DNA of 44,595 nt from Deltaproteobacteria bacterium (GTDB lineage Bacteria > Desulfobacterota > GWC2-55-46 > UBA9637 > GWC2-42-11), in assembly GCA_016223005.1 (NCBI GenBank), contig JACRPW010000046.1, forward strand, positions 1-44,595, given 5' to 3'. The notes under the pieces are model-generated. The model worked only from the letters and a program-made list of their open reading frames with translations, had not been told where the DNA came from and ran no database searches. A program made the position numbers and the translations under genes. Shown here one piece after another: positions 41,538-44,595 of the stretch; position 1 is the stretch's first letter; each line of letters opens with the position of its first letter.

Positions 41538-43745
41538 ATGTTTATGTTTTTCAAGAAGATTAATTTATGGTTTTTTTTCTTTTCTGTTCTTATTTCTCAT
41601 TTCTTATTTTTCTTCACCCATGGTGTCTCTTTTTCTGAAAACGGCATTCAACTATCTTCCAAACTCCCTGTATATATAGATGCAGATAGTATAACATATG
41701 ATAGAGAAAAGAATACCTATTATGCAAATGGCAATGTGATTGTTACACAGGAAGGTTCAACAATAAGGGCATCAAAGATGGCTATTGATATGTTGGAAAG
41801 TCTTGGCACAGCAGAGGGGAATGTGGAATTAACTGATGAGGGCGGTAATGTATTAAAGGGAGATAGGCTTGATTTTAATATAGATACAAAAACAGGAACA
41901 GTCAAAAACGGCAGGATGTTTTACAAAAAACAAAATGTACATATAAGCGGAAGTGAAATCAATAAGGTGGGTGAGGAGTCATACAATATAAGAAACGGGG
42001 CATTTACCACCTGTGATTGCAAAGAGGATGAATCACCTGCATGGAAATTTTCTGCAAGCAAGGCAGATGTAATAGTCGGGCAGTATATGAATGCACGAAA
42101 TGTATTCCTCCATATAAATGACAAACCTGTGCTTTATTCACCATACCTTGTGCTTCCTGTGAAAAGGGAAAGACAGACAGGGTTTTTGTTTCCAAAATTC
42201 GGTTATTCTGAACTTCGCGGCTTTAAAATGGATAACGCCTTTTTCTGGGCAATATCTGATAACACAGATGCTACATTCTATCTGGATGTAGAAGCAAAAC
42301 GGGGACTGGGTAAGGGCGGTGAATACAGATACACACTTAGTAATAATACAAAAGGGCAGTTCTATGTTTATCAATTTCAGGAGGATGATATAGACAGGGT
42401 CAGACAGTTTAGGAGTGGAAGCAGTAACCTCTCAAAACCCCAGACGGCATCTGATAACAGGTGGATACTCAAATTAAAACATGACCAGACATTTCCTGAC
42501 AACATTACCTTGAAAGTGGATATAAACAGGGTAAGTGATGATGAATTCTTTATTGATTTTGCCAAAGATAAAAAAGTTGACAGCAGTGAATATTTTACAG
42601 ATTTTAGCAAAGGACTGACGGGGAGGTCGCTTGAGAGCCTTGAAAGCAACATCTCATTAAACAAAAGGTGGGATAGATTTAATCTGAATGGACAGTTCAG
42701 GTATTTTGATAATCTTTTAAGTGCGGATGATGACACGGTTCTACAGAAACTCCCTGAGATAACCCTTACAGGCACAAACCAGCAGGTCATTAAAACACCG
42801 TTTTATTTTTCCCTTGAATCATCATTTGTTAATTTTCAAAGGGACAGAGGCACCAAAGGACAGAGATTGGATATACATCCAAGAATCTCTCTGCCATTAA
42901 CCCCTGATGGATATTTTGAGTTTACTCCATCTATTGGCTACAGAGAAACATTATGGTGGGTTGATAATATGACAGGGCATTATTATGACAGGGGTATATA
43001 TGACCTGCAGGCAGACCTTACAACAACATTTGTGCGGATTTATGCACTTGATGGTAAAGAACAGAAATTAAAGCATACAATCAGGCCAAAAATAACATAT
43101 ACATATATTCCTGATGATGACCAAACTAGTCTACCTTCATTTGACGATGTTGACAGAATTACTAGGAGCAACACCTTTAACTATTCTGTAAATACAATCT
43201 TAACCAGCAAATTTTCTTTGGATAACAAAACATATACAAGGGATGTTGTATATCTGGATATTAAACAAAGTTACGATATAAACGAGGCCACAAGGGATTT
43301 GTCATCATCCACTGATAAAAGAAAGCCATTTTCAGATGTAACTTTAGAGACAATATTAAAGCCGTTTGATTGGATGTCAGCAAGTTGGAAAAGGCAGTAT
43401 GATGTCTATGATAATTGGTTTGAAAAACAAGACACATCTTTTGGGATTAGCAGTAAGAGAGGTGATAATTTGAATCTTTCATATCGATATATCAGAAATG
43501 ATGTAGAGTATCTTGACGCTGGCGCAAGGTTTAAGGCAACAGATACTGTAGATTTAACATACAATTACAGGTATTCATACAGCGGCAGCAAAGGCATAGA
43601 AACAGAATATGGGGTTGACTATCATAAACAGTGCTGGGGTGTTTCGGTCACATTTACAGATAAACTGGAAGAAAAGCTCTTTATGGTAACATTTAATCTA
43701 TTAGGGCTTGGGCAGGTCGGCGGCATCAGTGGAGGCATGAAATAG
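41538..43745 (+). CDS. lptD: LPS-assembly outer-membrane protein LptD
   Basis: A 735-residue LptD (OstA/Imp), which with LptE inserts lipopolysaccharide in the outer leaflet. After a signal sequence (hydrophobic residues ~9-30) comes the OstA beta-jellyroll (IDADSITYDREKNTYYANGNVIVTQEG...GDRLDFNIDTKTGTVKNG), then the cysteine pair TCDC and a large beta-barrel with the LptD block YSPYLVLPVKRERQTGFLFPKFG. It implies an LPS-type outer membrane. The start shows no strong ribosome site (AAGAGGTTAATA). Confidence 0.93.
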   Translation: MFMFFKKINLWFFFFSVLISHFLFFFTHGVSFSENGIQLSSKLPVYIDADSITYDREKNTYYANGNVIVTQEGSTIRASKMAIDMLESLGTAEGNVELTDEGGNVLKGDRLDFNIDTKTGTVKNGRMFYKKQNVHISGSEINKVGEESYNIRNGAFTTCDCKEDESPAWKFSASKADVIVGQYMNARNVFLHINDKPVLYSPYLVLPVKRERQTGFLFPKFGYSELRGFKMDNAFFWAISDNTDATFYLDVEAKRGLGKGGEYRYTLSNNTKGQFYVYQFQEDDIDRVRQFRSGSSNLSKPQTASDNRWILKLKHDQTFPDNITLKVDINRVSDDEFFIDFAKDKKVDSSEYFTDFSKGLTGRSLESLESNISLNKRWDRFNLNGQFRYFDNLLSADDDTVLQKLPEITLTGTNQQVIKTPFYFSLESSFVNFQRDRGTKGQRLDIHPRISLPLTPDGYFEFTPSIGYRETLWWVDNMTGHYYDRGIYDLQADLTTTFVRIYALDGKEQKLKHTIRPKITYTYIPDDDQTSLPSFDDVDRITRSNTFNYSVNTILTSKFSLDNKTYTRDVVYLDIKQSYDINEATRDLSSSTDKRKPFSDVTLETILKPFDWMSASWKRQYDVYDNWFEKQDTSFGISSKRGDNLNLSYRYIRNDVEYLDAGARFKATDTVDLTYNYRYSYSGSKGIETEYGVDYHKQCWGVSVTFTDKLEEKLFMVTFNLLGLGQVGGISGGMK

Positions 43746-43755
43746 GGGATAGCAT

Positions 43756-44595
43756 TTGACCAAAGAATCTTTTAAAGAAAAACTCCTTTCCCTCATCAGC
43801 AAATTTGAAAAGGACAAGCACCACTATCTCTCCAAAAATTATCTTGAAGCGCAGGTTCGACAGGATTTCATCAATCCCCTGTTTGAGGCCCTCGGCTGGG
43901 ACATTGAAAATAAAAAAGGCCTTTCGCCATTTGAAAGAGATGTCATCCTTGAAAAAGGAGAAACATCAGGAAGGCCTGATTATAATTTCAGGATAGACGG
44001 CGCAACCAAATTCTTTATTGAGGCAAAGGCGCCGTCTGTTGCGCTAGACAATGTCCATCATATCCTTCAGGCAAAGACATACGCTTGGTCAACCAAAGAG
44101 GTCTATTTTGTCATACTCACCGATTTTGAGGAATTCAAACTCTTTGACGCATCTTTAAAACCTAATCCCAAATATCCCAACGAAGGGCTTATCTTTGATT
44201 TCAAGCACACCGATTATCTTGAAAACATAGATAAACTTTATCTTCTTTCAAAAGAAGAGGTTGAGAAAGGCTCTCTTGAAAGACTTCTTCCAAGAGATGT
44301 CAAGAGCAAGCGTCTCCGCATCCCTGTTGACAGGGCATTTCTTGAGGACATGACAGCATGGAGGGAAGAACTTGCAAAGGACATCCATAAGAGAAATCCA
44401 AACCTTGATGCCTGTCCCGTTGTGTCTTTAAACGGGATCAGAATCCTGAACGATGTTGTTCAAAAACTCCTTGATAGGATTATCTTTATCCGCATTGCTG
44501 AAGACAGGAAAATCAGAGACCCCCGCGAACTTCAGGAGATTGTTGAGGTATGGAGGCACGAGGGCAAAAGAAAGCCTCTTTTAACGCATTTAAAA
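43756..44595 (+). CDS. type IIG-like restriction-modification protein, 5' part
   Basis: The frame is open from a TTG at 43756 to the window end, 280 residues. It starts TKESFKEKLLSLISKFEKDKHHYLSKNYLEAQVRQDF, then INPLFEALGWDI, and a PD-(D/E)xK nuclease motif: Asp75 in GRPDYNF and Glu89-x-Lys91 in FFIEAKAP. The later part (DRIIFIRIAEDRKIRDP) leads into the methyltransferase half found in Eco57I-type combined enzymes, which lies outside the window. TTG is the best start: GGGGAT is upstream and it follows lptD by 10 bases. Confidence 0.8.
   Translation, partial: MTKESFKEKLLSLISKFEKDKHHYLSKNYLEAQVRQDFINPLFEALGWDIENKKGLSPFERDVILEKGETSGRPDYNFRIDGATKFFIEAKAPSVALDNVHHILQAKTYAWSTKEVYFVILTDFEEFKLFDASLKPNPKYPNEGLIFDFKHTDYLENIDKLYLLSKEEVEKGSLERLLPRDVKSKRLRIPVDRAFLEDMTAWREELAKDIHKRNPNLDACPVVSLNGIRILNDVVQKLLDRIIFIRIAEDRKIRDPRELQEIVEVWRHEGKRKPLLTHLK

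Noticed and set aside
43805-43996. 63-residue plus-strand frame
   Set aside because: It is out of frame with the clear nuclease gene starting at 43756.

Overview
The window comes from a diderm (Gram-negative) bacterium of moderate-to-low GC. It carries lptD, an outer-membrane beta-barrel protein, Cbi-type cobalamin genes, ResB/CcsA (system II) cytochrome c maturation, multiheme-type cytochromes, a Tat-exported molybdoenzyme and sigma-54 control. Together these suggest an anaerobic respirer of the Nitrospirota or former Deltaproteobacteria type. The sequence alone does not fix the phylum.

Layout. 1-790: 5' part of argH (minus) behind a good sigma-70-like promoter. 1094-6026: a barrel protein and two TPR proteins. 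6153-10886: a tightly overlapping four-gene set (PqqD-like protein, ATP-grasp ligase, PLP decarboxylase with an N-terminal leader-like tail, urea-transporter/M23 fusion) that looks like an uncharacterised peptide or amino-acid pathway. 10970-13620: cytochrome c (minus) and a cytochrome b/ferredoxin/FlpD fusion (plus). 13691-16525: uvrA. 22529-16463 (minus): a cobalamin operon under a B12 riboswitch with its own terminator (cbiX-cbiC fusion, hupE-like, cbtB, small membrane protein, cbiD, cbiET, cbiL). 22908-23681: DsbC-like thioredoxin-fold protein. 29165-24134 (minus): diheme cytochrome, FeS subunit, molybdopterin oxidoreductase and polyferredoxin, divergent from a sigma-54 activator at 29453. 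31405-36091: yifB/comM, resB, ccsA and two small zinc-ribbon proteins. 41300-36108 (minus): a broken GH57 gene, phoH, ybeY, an NlpC/P60 protein and a DUF2400 protein. 41538-43745: lptD. 43756-end: 5' part of a type IIG-like restriction-modification gene.

Three signals stand out. (1) More than a dozen short tandem arrays of 7-bp units, nearly always four units, with differing but related sequences. Most lie inside coding genes (all the Cbi proteins, the polyferredoxin and YbeY), on the strand where no frame holds a stop codon, so they add loops to conserved enzymes. Small GC hairpins are nested in or near some of them. They resemble the heptameric STRR repeats of cyanobacteria. (2) A palindromic 26-bp site, 24/26 identical in two places, lies about 110-125 bp upstream of -24/-12 (sigma-54) promoters for the cytochrome b fusion and for the molybdoenzyme operon. 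This predicts a small regulon run by the sigma-54 activator encoded beside the second site. (3) The PqqD/ATP-grasp/decarboxylase/urea-transporter-M23 cluster, in which the decarboxylase starts with a YxxPxM segment like the leader motif read by PqqD-type domains in lasso-peptide systems.

I saw no tRNA, rRNA, CRISPR array or complete insertion sequence. Several MITE- or REP-like inverted repeats fill the longer gene-free stretches.
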